A stretch of 10,360 nt of DNA from CAZKTF01 sp964555565. GTDB lineage: Bacteria > Planctomycetota > JAJSAM01 > JAKLKS01. Both the position numbers and the translations under genes were made by a program. Of the stretch, positions 1 through 6,783 are shown one piece after another. Position 1 is the stretch's first letter; each line of letters begins with the position of its first letter. The stretch lies in NCBI GenBank assembly GCA_964555565.1, contig CAZKTF010000124.1:1-10360 (forward strand). The letters are read 5' to 3'. A model generated the notes under the pieces. It did not search any database, was not told the DNA's origin, and saw only the letters and a list, made by a program, of their open reading frames with translations.

Positions 1-623
1 TTGGGGACCGGGAGCCGCCCCTTGGCGGCCACGAGGTGCACCAGCTCGACGGGGACGCGCATCGCCTTCGCCTCGGCGGCCAGCCCCTTCGCGCCCATCC
101 CGCGGAGCCGGGCGAGGTGGGAGGTCACCGCGCGCATGTGCCGCACCGCCTCCACGATGTTCCCGGTGCCCGCCTCCCCCTTGGTCCGGATCAGGGCCGC
201 GCCCTCGTGGATGCGGCGCAGCGCCTCGCCCAGGTCCCGGCAGCCGCAGACGAAGGGGACCTTGAAGCGGTGCTTCTCCACGTGGTACCGCTCGTCCGCC
301 GGCGTGAGGACCTCGGACTCGTCCACGAAGTCCACGCCCAGGGACTCGAGGATCTGGGCCTCGACGAAGTGCCCGATCCGGCACTTCGCCATGACCGGGA
401 TGGAGACCGTCTCCTGGATCTCCCGGATCTTGCGGACCGGGGCCATGCGGGCCACCCCGCCCTCGCGGCGGATGTCCGCGGGGACGCGCTCGAGCGCCAT
501 GACCGCGACGGCGCCCGCCTCCTCCGCGATCCGCGCCTGGGCGGCGTCGGTCACGTCCATGACGACCCCGCCCTTGAACATCTCGGCGAGGCCGGTCTTG
601 AGCCTCAGGGTTGCCTTCGGCAT
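1..623 (-). CDS. pdxS: Pyridoxal 5'-phosphate synthase lyase subunit PdxS, 3' end cut by window
   Basis: Synthase subunit of the DXP-independent vitamin B6 pathway. It builds PLP from ribose 5-phosphate, glyceraldehyde 3-phosphate and ammonia supplied by the glutaminase PdxT, in the cytoplasm. About 207 N-terminal residues are visible (full PdxS is roughly 290). Recognisable signatures are GGVVMDVT (Asp23), AVMALERVPADIR (42-52), the Schiff-base lysine in VMAKCRIGHFVEAQ (Lys80), DESEVLTPADE (101-111), VPFVCGCR (122-129), the second catalytic lysine in IRTKGEAGTGN (Lys148) and VEAVRHMR. Lys80 and Lys148 correspond to Lys81 and Lys149 of the Bacillus subtilis enzyme. The ATG at 623 is well supported: homology begins within a few residues of it, and a strong AAGGAG lies at 629-634, five bases upstream. 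The C-terminus, and possibly pdxT, lie beyond the left edge. The gene follows an AsmA-like gene on the same strand but appears to have its own promoter (660-688). Family assignment is near certain. Confidence 0.97.
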   Translation of the reverse strand, partial: MPKATLRLKTGLAEMFKGGVVMDVTDAAQARIAEEAGAVAVMALERVPADIRREGGVARMAPVRKIREIQETVSIPVMAKCRIGHFVEAQILESLGVDFVDESEVLTPADERYHVEKHRFKVPFVCGCRDLGEALRRIHEGAALIRTKGEAGTGNIVEAVRHMRAVTSHLARLRGMGAKGLAAEAKAMRVPVELVHLVAAKGRLPVP

Positions 624-659
624 GCGGACTCCTTCGGGCGCGCGCCCCGGAAACCCCCC

Positions 660-688
660 ATCCTCCGCAGCGGCCCCGGCGGGCTCAA
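660..688 (-). promoter_or_regulatory. Probable sigma70-type promoter of pdxS
   Basis: On the minus strand TTGAGC (683-688) is followed after exactly 17 bases by GAGGAT (660-665), then GGGG. The -35 matches four of six consensus bases and the -10 keeps the A at position 2 and the AT at the end. The predicted start near 653 gives a leader of about 30 nt containing the AAGGAG ribosome site. The same arrangement with the same GAGGATGG recurs at 6743-6771, which raises confidence. It lies between the hairpin after the AsmA-like gene and pdxS, as an independent promoter should. Confidence 0.5.
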
Positions 689-715
689 GGAATCGCGCCG
701 CCCCCCGCCCCTCGT

Positions 716-747
716 GAGGGCGGAGCAGGGGGTCAGACCCCGCCCTC
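716..747 (-). terminator. Nested hairpin directly after the AsmA-like stop codon
   Basis: On the minus strand the stop codon (748-750) is followed at once by GAGGGCGG (740-747), paired with CCGCCCTC (716-723) to form a perfect 8-bp stem. Inside it lies a second perfect palindrome, GGGGTC-one base-GACCCC (729-741). There is no T-tract, so a classical Rho-independent terminator is not shown. It could act as a transcript 3' end stabiliser or a GC-rich terminator separating the AsmA-like gene from pdxS. The GGGGTCnGACCCC core also resembles a short palindrome I recall as common between genes in several GC-rich phyla, so a REP-like element is an alternative. Confidence 0.45.
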
Positions 748-1602
748 CTACTTCTTCTTCCCGCCCCTCTTCTTCTCCTCCCCGCCCCCGAGGATGCCGC
801 CGAGCCCCTTCTCGATCCCCTCGCCGACCCCCTTGACCCCCTGGCCCAGCGCGCCGGCCGCGCCCTCGAGGGCCCGGCCCGCGCCGTCCGCCACCCCGCC
901 GAGGCCCGAGGCGAGCGTCTCGATCGTGGCGCCGGCGAGCTTGATGGGGGTGGCCTTCAGGACCTCGAGGACGAGCATGCGGACGACCTTCTTCGGGTCG
1001 TCGATGTCCCGGCGCTCCAGGTGCAGGTCCAGGTCCCAGGTGTCCTCCCGCGGCTTCCCGTCCCGGGCGCGGGAGTAGTCGAGGAAGCGGACCTTGCCGA
1101 CCCTGAGGTCCAGGTGGTCGATGCGGACCTTCTTCCGCTTCTCCGGGGACGAGTCCCCCTTCCGGTCCGCGGACTTCCCGCCTCCCCCCGGCTTCGCCCC
1201 CTCCTTCCCGCCCTCCTCCTTCTCGGTGAGCGCCTTCAGCCGGTCGAGGTTCGTCTCCCCCTTGGCGTTCTTCACGACGACCACCTCGGCCACGTGGAGG
1301 ACGAGGTCCTGCACGTGGGGCCGGTTCCCGAGCATCGTCGTGAGCTCCACGTCGAGGACGAGCCTGGGGACGTCGAGGCAGCGCGGGTCCTCGAACCCCG
1401 GGGGGTTGAGGAGGCGCATCCGGTCCACCTCGAGGCGCGAGGAGAACAGGCCCAGGTCGAACTTCCCGATCTCGAGGGGGAAGCCGGTGGCGGACTCGAC
1501 CCCCGCGGAGAGCGCGGCCCGGAGGATCCAGTTGCGGGCGAGCACGACCGCCACGAGGAGGACCGCGAGCCCGATCCCGATCCTGAGGAGCCACTTCTTC
1601 AT
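748..1602 (-). CDS. AsmA-like inner-membrane-anchored protein
   Basis: A 284-residue protein with one N-terminal membrane segment (about residues 5-22, after MKKW) and the rest presumably periplasmic. Residues 37-125 read like the N-terminal region of AsmA/DUF748 proteins: ESATGFPLEIGKFDLGLF, LEVDRMRLLNPPGF, VPRLVLDVELTTML, VQDLVLHVAEVVVVKN, then GETNLDRL. A charged, low-complexity Lys/Glu/Gly insert (127-157) interrupts it. A second beta-rich piece follows (158-196, VRIDHLDLRVGKVRFLDY). The C-terminal 70 residues form a Gly/Ala-rich amphipathic stretch ending in a lysine cluster. AsmA-family proteins are linked to lipid transfer to, or assembly of, the outer membrane; that role is inferred. 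It is much shorter than full AsmA proteins (600 residues or more). The ATG at 1602 is chosen for the signal-anchor and for GGGAGG at 1609-1614, six bases upstream. It is upstream of pdxS on the same strand and divergent from ilvE. Confidence 0.8.
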   Translation of the reverse strand: MKKWLLRIGIGLAVLLVAVVLARNWILRAALSAGVESATGFPLEIGKFDLGLFSSRLEVDRMRLLNPPGFEDPRCLDVPRLVLDVELTTMLGNRPHVQDLVLHVAEVVVVKNAKGETNLDRLKALTEKEEGGKEGAKPGGGGKSADRKGDSSPEKRKKVRIDHLDLRVGKVRFLDYSRARDGKPREDTWDLDLHLERRDIDDPKKVVRMLVLEVLKATPIKLAGATIETLASGLGGVADGAGRALEGAAGALGQGVKGVGEGIEKGLGGILGGGEEKKRGGKKK

Positions 1603-1679
1603 GGTCCGCCTCCCGGGACGCAGCGTACCGCGGGCGCCGCGGACACGGGCCAAAGGTCGCACGGGAGGCAGTCTTGCTC

Positions 1680-1709
1680 TCGACGGGACGGGGTGCGGCG
1701 GGGGACAAT
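1680..1709 (+). promoter_or_regulatory. Candidate promoter of ilvE
   Basis: TCGACG (1680-1685; four of six -35 matches) is followed after 18 bases by GACAAT (1704-1709; four of six -10 matches including the last three). AT-rich hexamers are rare in this sequence, which gives it some weight. A start near 1716 would give a leader of about 75 nt that contains the hairpin at 1724-1754. It lies in the 189-bp gap between the divergent AsmA-like gene and ilvE. No equally good promoter was seen for the minus-strand gene. Confidence 0.35.
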
Positions 1710-1723
1710 GCACGGCCACGGCG

Positions 1724-1754
1724 GGGTCCCCCGGGGTCGAGTCCCCCCGGACCC
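1724..1754 (+). other. Possible hairpin in the ilvE leader
   Basis: GGGTCC (1724-1729) pairs with GGACCC (1749-1754). Inside, GGGG (1733-1736) can pair with CCCC (1743-1746) across a six-base loop, leaving a small internal loop. It ends 37 bases before the ilvE start. No T-tract and no Leu/Ile/Val-rich leader peptide is present, so attenuation is not supported. In such GC-rich DNA a hairpin of this size may be chance. Confidence 0.3.
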
Positions 1755-1791
1755 TGCCCGCCGGGACGGACCCAGGCACGGGAGGTATCGG

Positions 1792-2736
1792 ATGCCGCTG
1801 GAGCGCAAGGGCACGATCTGGATGGACGGGGAGATGGTCCCCTTCGCGGAGGCGACGACCCACGTCCTCTCCCACGTCCTGCACTACGGGACGGGCGTCT
1901 TCGAGGGGATCCGCGCCTACAAGCAGCCGAAGGGGGTGGCGGTCTTCCGCCTCCGCGACCACCTCGAGCGGCTCCACCGGTCGGCGGCCTCCTACAAGAT
2001 CCCGCTCGAGCACTCCGTGGATGTCTTCGCCCAGGCGTGCTGTCGCGTGGTCCGGGACAACGGGTTCGGGGACTGCTACCTCCGGCCGCTCGTGTTCCTG
2101 GGGCTCGGGCAGCTCGGCGTGAACCCCCGGGAGTGCCCGACGCGCTCGGTCGTCGCGGCCTTCCCCTGGGGCGCCTACCTGGGCCCCGAGGCGCTCCAGA
2201 AGGGGGTGCGGGTCACGATCTCCTCCTGGACCCGGCTCCACCACACGATGTTCGCCACCTCGGCCAAGGCCTCGGGGCAGTACCTCAACAGCCTCCTGGC
2301 CACGCGCGAGGCGAAGGAGAAGGGGTTCGAGGAGGCGATCCTCCTCGACCGCAACGGGAACGTCTCCGAGGGCGCGGGCGAGAACGTCTTCGCCGTCTCC
2401 CGCGGCGAGCTCCGGACCCCGGGGCTCGACGCCTCCATCCTCCCGGGGATCACGCGCGACTCGGTGATCCGGATCGCGCGGGACCTCGGGATCCCGGTGA
2501 CCGAGGGGACGATCACCCGCGACCAGCTCTTCGGCTCCGACGAGGTCTTCTTCACCGGGACCGCCGCCGAGGTGACCCCGGTGCGGGAGGTCGATGGCTA
2601 CCGGATCGGCTCCGGCGCGCGCGGCCCGATCACCGAGCGGCTCCAGTCGGCGTTCTTCCGCGCCATCCGCGGCGAGGAGCCGCGCTACAGGGAGTGGCTG
2701 ACCGGCGTCCAGGAGGGGACGTCCCCGACGAAGTAG
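1792..2736 (+). CDS. ilvE: Branched-chain amino acid aminotransferase
   Basis: A 314-residue class IV (fold-type IV) PLP aminotransferase. It transfers the amino group between glutamate and the 2-oxo acids of leucine, isoleucine and valine, the last biosynthetic and first catabolic step, in the cytoplasm. Features seen: WMDGEMVPFAEA near the N-terminus, HVLHYGTGVFEGIRAY (29-43), RLRDHLERLHRSA (54-66), the PLP-binding Lys159 in ATSAKASGQYLNSLL, EEAILLDRNGNVSEGAGENVF (the class IV signature), LPGITRDSVI and EVFFTGTAAEVTPV. Length and motif order match IlvE of the E. coli type (about 309 residues). The ATG at 1792 is chosen because homology starts there and GGAGGT lies at 1781-1786. An in-frame ATG at 1708 would add 28 Arg/Gly/Pro-rich residues with no family resemblance. 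It is monocistronic as seen, divergent from the AsmA-like gene and convergent with the phosphoesterase gene 10 nt away. Confidence 0.96.
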   Translation: MPLERKGTIWMDGEMVPFAEATTHVLSHVLHYGTGVFEGIRAYKQPKGVAVFRLRDHLERLHRSAASYKIPLEHSVDVFAQACCRVVRDNGFGDCYLRPLVFLGLGQLGVNPRECPTRSVVAAFPWGAYLGPEALQKGVRVTISSWTRLHHTMFATSAKASGQYLNSLLATREAKEKGFEEAILLDRNGNVSEGAGENVFAVSRGELRTPGLDASILPGITRDSVIRIARDLGIPVTEGTITRDQLFGSDEVFFTGTAAEVTPVREVDGYRIGSGARGPITERLQSAFFRAIRGEEPRYREWLTGVQEGTSPTK

Positions 2737-2746
2737 GGAACTCCCT

Positions 2747-3553
2747 TCACACCTGCAGCGTCACGAACTCCGGCCGGCCGTAGTCGCTGCCCACGACGGC
2801 CACCTCGAGGGCGGCGCCCTCGGCGCGGGCGACGCGCACCCGCTTCCCGACGTGGGTGTGGCCGCTCACCACCGCGGCCACCTTGCGGAACCGCACGACC
2901 TCCCGCCCGAGCGTGAGGTTCCCGAAGTAGGCGTTGCGCAGCGACCACTCCGGGTCGAAGGGGCGGCGCTCCACCTGGGCCTCGAGGACGGGGACATGGG
3001 TCACGACGAGGACCCGGCTCACGGCGGGGTCCTCCTCGAGCGCGTGGAGGGAGGCGAGGAAGGCCTCCCCGCGCTCCGCGGCGAAGGCCCGGTCGTCGAA
3101 CCCCGGGTCCATGAACCGGCCGTCCTCGACGAGATGGCGGTGGGCCGCGTAGTAGGAGGGCCCGAGCGGGAGGGCCGGGTCGGCCGCCGAGTAGTCGTAC
3201 CAGGCGATGGTCCCGGCGACGGCCCGGTCCCCGATCACGGCGGGTCCCTGCTCGAGCCAGCGGAAACCCGCGTCGCGGGCCAGGGAGGGGAGCAGCCGGT
3301 CGAACAGGTCCCGGCTCCCCGCCCCCTCGCGCGCCCAGAGGTCGTGGTTCCCGGCGAGCACGAGGCACTCGCAGTCGGGGAGCGCCTCGGCGAAGATGCG
3401 CAGGCAGTCGAGGAACGCGGCGGGGCCCTCGGCCACGTCCCCGGCGACGACGAGGACGCGGGGGGCCGCGGCCGCGATGGACGCGGCCAGGGTCCTGAGG
3501 CGGGCCTCGGGGGTGAGACCGAGGTGGAGGTCGGAGGTGACGGCGACGCGCAT
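2747..3553 (-). CDS. Calcineurin-like metallophosphoesterase
   Basis: A 268-residue cytoplasmic (no signal peptide) binuclear metallophosphoesterase. The five family motifs appear in order: D8-L-H10 (VTSDLHLG), G38-D39 (VVAGDVAEG), G68-N69-H70-D71 (VLAGNHDLW), H186 (VVTHVPVL) and G231-H232-T233-H234 (VSGHTHVG). All predicted metal-binding residues are present, so the enzyme should be active. The family cleaves phosphodiesters or phosphomonoesters in nucleotides, nucleic acids or proteins; this sequence does not reveal the substrate. The start at ATG 3553 puts the DLH motif at the expected distance. There is no good Shine-Dalgarno, only AGGA about 12 nt upstream. A TAGGAT hexamer at 3565-3570 on the minus strand could be a -10 element, giving a very short leader. 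It is convergent with ilvE and divergent from the DUF3299 gene. Confidence 0.92.
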   Translation of the reverse strand: MRVAVTSDLHLGLTPEARLRTLAASIAAAAPRVLVVAGDVAEGPAAFLDCLRIFAEALPDCECLVLAGNHDLWAREGAGSRDLFDRLLPSLARDAGFRWLEQGPAVIGDRAVAGTIAWYDYSAADPALPLGPSYYAAHRHLVEDGRFMDPGFDDRAFAAERGEAFLASLHALEEDPAVSRVLVVTHVPVLEAQVERRPFDPEWSLRNAYFGNLTLGREVVRFRKVAAVVSGHTHVGKRVRVARAEGAALEVAVVGSDYGRPEFVTLQV

Positions 3554-3602
3554 GGCGGGGGGCGATCCTAAGGGGTTGGACGGTCCGGGGGGCGGGATCG
3601 TT

Positions 3603-3621
3603 CCCCGCCGCCGCGGCGGGG
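3603..3621. repeat. 19-bp palindrome in the divergent intergenic region
   Basis: CCCCGCCGC (3603-3611), one central base, then GCGGCGGGG (3613-3621): perfect 9-bp half-sites. It sits in the 100-bp gap between the phosphoesterase start (3553) and the lipoprotein start (3654), about 20 bases upstream of a candidate -10 element. Its position would suit a regulator binding site, but it is pure G/C in GC-rich DNA and could be chance. Confidence 0.3.
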
Positions 3622-3636
3622 GTCCCCGCCCCGACT

Positions 3637-3645
3637 TGGTACGAT
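3637..3645 (+). promoter_or_regulatory. Candidate extended -10 promoter of the DUF3299 operon
   Basis: TGG followed by TACGAT (3640-3645) has the TGn extended -10 form, and TACGAT matches the T, A, A and T of the consensus. No -35 element is recognisable 17 bases upstream. Transcription would begin about 7 bases on, almost at the ATG (3654), so the message would be nearly leaderless. That fits the weak ribosome-binding site in front of this gene. Confidence 0.35.
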
Positions 3646-3653
3646 GCAGGGCG

Positions 3654-4280
3654 ATGAAGCTCCCGGCCCTGGCCGCGCTGCTCGCCCTGCCGTGCCTCGC
3701 GGCCTCCGCGGGCTGCGACATGGGGGCGAAGGGCGGCACCCCCGCCCCGGCCCCGAAGGGGGCCCTGATCGTGGGGCCCGCCCCCCCCGCGCCCCCCGGA
3801 CCCGCGAAGGTGGCGGCGTCCCCCGCGCCTCCCGGCGACCTCGACGGCGGCTCGAGCGCGGCGGTGAAGACGGAGAAGAAGAAGCCGGAGCCCGGGAGCC
3901 CGGAGAGGCCGCTGCGGCTCAAGTTCGACGAGCTGATGCAGTGGGACCTCGACCCCAACGACGTCCAGGTGCCGAAGTCGATCCAGGGCTGGTCCGGGAA
4001 GACGATCGAGGTCGTCGGCTACATGATCCCCTACGGGGACCCGGACCACGTGGACGAGTTCCTGCTCGTGAACAGCCTCGGCTCCTGCTGCTTCGGGCAG
4101 GCCCCCAGGCCCCACCACATCATCGAGGTGAAGATGGTGCCGGAGAAGAAGGTCCGGTACGTCCCGGGGACAATGCGGACCCGCGGGATCTTCCGCGTGC
4201 GGGAGCACCGGGAGGGGAAGTACCTCGTCTCCGTGTACTCCATGACCGCCACGGAGTGCGTCGAAGTCGAGACGGACTAG
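3654..4280 (+). CDS. DUF3299 domain lipoprotein
   Basis: A 208-residue predicted lipoprotein. Residues 1-20 form a signal peptide (MKLPALAALLALPCLAASAG) with Cys21 as the likely lipidated residue. The lipobox is ASAGC, with Ser rather than Leu at -3, so it is not ideal. Asp follows the Cys, which in E. coli favours retention in the inner membrane. Residues 25-82 are a Pro/Ala/Lys-rich, probably unstructured tether. Residues 87-204 match DUF3299: LKFDELMQWDLDP, KTIEVVGYMIPYGD, EFLLVNSLGSCCFGQAP (139-151), HHIIEVKM, TMRTRGIFRVRE and LVSVYSMTATECVEV. The function of DUF3299 is unknown; relatives are periplasmic or lipoproteins. The vicinal Cys145-Cys146 is conspicuous and could be a metal or redox site (inference). 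It is followed 9 nt later by the secreted hydrolase gene, probably in one operon. Confidence 0.85.
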   Translation: MKLPALAALLALPCLAASAGCDMGAKGGTPAPAPKGALIVGPAPPAPPGPAKVAASPAPPGDLDGGSSAAVKTEKKKPEPGSPERPLRLKFDELMQWDLDPNDVQVPKSIQGWSGKTIEVVGYMIPYGDPDHVDEFLLVNSLGSCCFGQAPRPHHIIEVKMVPEKKVRYVPGTMRTRGIFRVREHREGKYLVSVYSMTATECVEVETD

Positions 4281-4289
4281 CCCCCCGGG

Positions 4290-6728
4290 ATGCACCTCCC
4301 GGCCGGCCTCCCGGCGGTCCTCGCGCTCGCCGCGGCGCTCCTCCCCGCACCGGCACCCGCCGACGGCCCGCGGTGGATCGTCCTCGGCCCGCTCCCGCCC
4401 CAGAGGCGTCTCCCCCTCGCCGCCGACCCGGTCCTCGCGCGGGTCCTCGGCGGGGACGCCCCCCGCTGGCCGGCCGAGGGGGAGGAGTGGGGAGGGCTGC
4501 GGTGGAGCGCGGCGGTTCCCGGCCCGGACGGGGCGCTCTCCGGCCCCGCGCTCGAGAACGGCTGGGCCTACGGGACGCTGGAGTCGGACCGCGAGAGGGT
4601 CGTGCTGGCCGCGGCCCCCGGGGCCGCCTCGCTCTGGGTGAACGGGGAGCCCTTCGTGGGGGACGTCTACAGGCAGGGCTCCTTCCGCGTCCCCGTCCTC
4701 CTGCGGAGGGGGACGAACCACCTCCTCGCGCGCTCCCCGCGCGGCGGGTTCGCGCTCCGGCTCGAGGACCCGCCCGGGCCGGTCGTGCTCGACGCCGCCG
4801 ACGCCACGCTGCCGGACCTGGTCGAGGGCCTCGAGGGACCGCTCGACGCGGCGATCCCGGTCCTCAACTGCACCGCCGCGCCGCTGCCGGCGGGGTCGCT
4901 GCGGTGCGGGCGGGACGTCCGGCTCGTGCCCCCGCTCCCTCCCCTCGGCGTCGCCAAGGTCCGTTTCGAGGCGGAGGGCGGCCCGGACGTCGAGATCGCC
5001 TACACGGCGGGGGGGACGCGGGCCCGGGCGACGATCGACCTGCGCCGCCGGAAGAAGGGGGAGGTCTTCCGGGCCACCTTCGTCTCCCGCGTGGACCAGT
5101 CCGTGCAGTACTACGCGGTCCTGCCGGGCACGGGGAAGGGCGGCGCGATCATCCTCTCGCTCCACGGGGCCGGCGTCGAGGCGACCGGGCAGGCGGCGGC
5201 CTACGCCCCGAAGGACTGGGCGACGGTCGTCTGCCCGACGAACCGTCGTCCCTTCGGGTTCGACTGGGAGGACTGGGGGAGGCTCGACGCGCTCGAGGTG
5301 CTGCAGGAGTCCCCCCTGCGCCTCCACCTGGACGCCGGCCGCGTCCACCTGACCGGGCACTCCATGGGCGGCCACGGGGCCTGGCAGCTCGCGGCCCTCT
5401 ACCCGGACCTCTGGGCGAGCGCCGCGCCCAGCGCCGGGTGGCTCTCCTTCGACACCTACGGGCCGGGGCCGGCAGGGGCGAAGGGCGCGGAGGCGGCGTT
5501 CCGCCGGGCGGCCGCGACGAGCGACACGCCGGCGCTGTTCCCCAACCTGAAGGACCTCCCCCTCTTCCTCATCCACGGGGACGCCGACGACGACGTCCCC
5601 GTCGGGCAGTCGCGGCGCGCGGTCGAGGAGCTGAAGAAGTTCCACCAGGACTTCCGGTTCCACGAGGTGAAGGGCGGGAAGCACTGGTGGGACGACCCGA
5701 AGACGCCGGGGACGGACTGCGTGGATCTCCCGGCGCTCCAGGAGTTCTGGCGCGGGAGGCGCCGGAAGGAGGACGTCCCCGCGTTCGAGTTCCGCACCTT
5801 CTCGCCGGCCGTCTCCTCCCGGTGCCGCACGATCGAGGTGCTCTCCCAGGGGCGGCCCCTGGAGATGAGCCGGGTGGAGGCGCGCGGCGGCAGCGAGGGC
5901 CTCGTCCTGCGCACCGAGAACGTCCTCCACCTCCGCGTGCGGGGGGACCGCGACGGGGACGCGCGCCCGGTCACGGTGGACGGCGCGCCCTTCGCGTTCC
6001 CGAGGCTCGGGCCCCACTCCGGTCCCCCGCACCTGGAGGTGTTCCGCGAGGGCGGGAAGTGGCGCGCCGGGGGGCCACCCGCCGGGACCTGGAAGAGTCC
6101 GGACCGCTACGGGCCGCTGAAGCAGGTCTTCTTCCGCCCCTTCGTCCTCGTGCCCGGGACCCTCGGGGACGAGGCGGAGGACCGGGCGCTCCTCGCCCGC
6201 GCCCGCTACGACGCCGAGGTCTTCTGGTACCGGGGGAACGGGTACGCCCCGGTCGTCGAGGACGGCGCGCTGTCCGGCGCCCGGGGCGCCGGGGAGAACC
6301 TGGTCCTCTACGGGAACGAGGCCTCGAACGCCTGCTGGAACCGGCTGGCCGGCCGGCTGCCCTTCCGCGTCCTGCCCGGCGAGCTGCGGTTGCGCCTCCC
6401 GGAAGGCGCAGACCCGCCCGCCCCGGGCGACCGCCTGGCCCCCCTCGGCACGGAGCGGGGGTGGAAGGTCCTCGAGGGGGACTTCGCCTTCGCCGCGGTC
6501 TACCCGGACCCCGACGACCGGAACCGCCTCGTCGGCTTCGTCGGCAGCACCGGCCCCGCGGGCCGGCGCGCCTGGCACGCCGCGAGCCTCTTCACGAGCG
6601 GGGCCTCCTTCCCCGACCTGGCCGTGTGGGACGCCACGGTCTTCGAGAAGGGCCTCGACGCCGTCCTCGTCGCGGGGTTCTTCGGCCCCGACTGGCAGGC
6701 CGACCCCCTGTCCTGGATCTCCCGGTAG
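4290..6728 (+). CDS. Large secreted alpha/beta hydrolase (prolyl-oligopeptidase / esterase family)
   Basis: An 812-residue exported protein. Residues 1-24 are a signal peptide, cleaved near APA-DG. Residues 25-160 look like a beta-sandwich ending in a PA14-like strand pair (SLWVNGEPFVGDVY, RVPVLLRRGTNHLL). Residues 230-490 contain an alpha/beta hydrolase: oxyanion-hole LHGAG (291-295), nucleophile Ser358 in TGHSMGG, probable acid Asp433 in LIHGDADDDVP, and His465 in GGKHWW. The catalytic triad therefore looks complete. Residues 540-812 form a third domain (GPLKQVFFRPFVLVPGT at 608-624, NLVLYGNEASN at 670-680) found in similarly built hydrolases of environmental bacteria. The reaction is hydrolysis of an ester or peptide bond outside the cytoplasm; the substrate is unknown. 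The start is taken at ATG 4290 for the signal peptide. No Shine-Dalgarno is seen, so translation may be coupled to the DUF3299 gene 9 nt upstream. Confidence 0.88.
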   Translation: MHLPAGLPAVLALAAALLPAPAPADGPRWIVLGPLPPQRRLPLAADPVLARVLGGDAPRWPAEGEEWGGLRWSAAVPGPDGALSGPALENGWAYGTLESDRERVVLAAAPGAASLWVNGEPFVGDVYRQGSFRVPVLLRRGTNHLLARSPRGGFALRLEDPPGPVVLDAADATLPDLVEGLEGPLDAAIPVLNCTAAPLPAGSLRCGRDVRLVPPLPPLGVAKVRFEAEGGPDVEIAYTAGGTRARATIDLRRRKKGEVFRATFVSRVDQSVQYYAVLPGTGKGGAIILSLHGAGVEATGQAAAYAPKDWATVVCPTNRRPFGFDWEDWGRLDALEVLQESPLRLHLDAGRVHLTGHSMGGHGAWQLAALYPDLWASAAPSAGWLSFDTYGPGPAGAKGAEAAFRRAAATSDTPALFPNLKDLPLFLIHGDADDDVPVGQSRRAVEELKKFHQDFRFHEVKGGKHWWDDPKTPGTDCVDLPALQEFWRGRRRKEDVPAFEFRTFSPAVSSRCRTIEVLSQGRPLEMSRVEARGGSEGLVLRTENVLHLRVRGDRDGDARPVTVDGAPFAFPRLGPHSGPPHLEVFREGGKWRAGGPPAGTWKSPDRYGPLKQVFFRPFVLVPGTLGDEAEDRALLARARYDAEVFWYRGNGYAPVVEDGALSGARGAGENLVLYGNEASNACWNRLAGRLPFRVLPGELRLRLPEGADPPAPGDRLAPLGTERGWKVLEGDFAFAAVYPDPDDRNRLVGFVGSTGPAGRRAWHAASLFTSGASFPDLAVWDATVFEKGLDAVLVAGFFGPDWQADPLSWISR

Positions 6729-6742
6729 GGACCTCCCCGGAG

Positions 6743-6771
6743 TTGACAGGAGGGCCGTCCCGGGGGAGGAT
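6743..6771 (+). promoter_or_regulatory. Probable sigma70-type promoter of the matrixin operon
   Basis: A perfect TTGACA (6743-6748) is followed after exactly 17 bases by GAGGAT (6766-6771), then GG. A consensus -35 is unlikely by chance in such GC-rich DNA, and it falls 14 bases after the stop codon of the hydrolase gene. The same -10 (GAGGATGG) at the same spacing is present before pdxS. Transcription would begin near 6778, giving a leader of about 53 nt that carries the hairpin at 6784-6803. Confidence 0.6.
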
Positions 6772-6783
6772 GGTGTCCTCGGC

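Noticed and set aside
1708..1791. In-frame upstream ATG that would extend IlvE by 28 residues, or encode a leader peptide
   Set aside because: The extension lacks homology and the peptide is not rich in Leu, Ile or Val. The ATG overlaps the candidate -10, and a good GGAGGT supports the start at 1792.
2735..2746. AGGG-AACT-CCCT hairpin between the convergent ilvE and phosphoesterase genes
   Set aside because: A four-base stem overlapping the ilvE stop codon is too small to call a bidirectional terminator.
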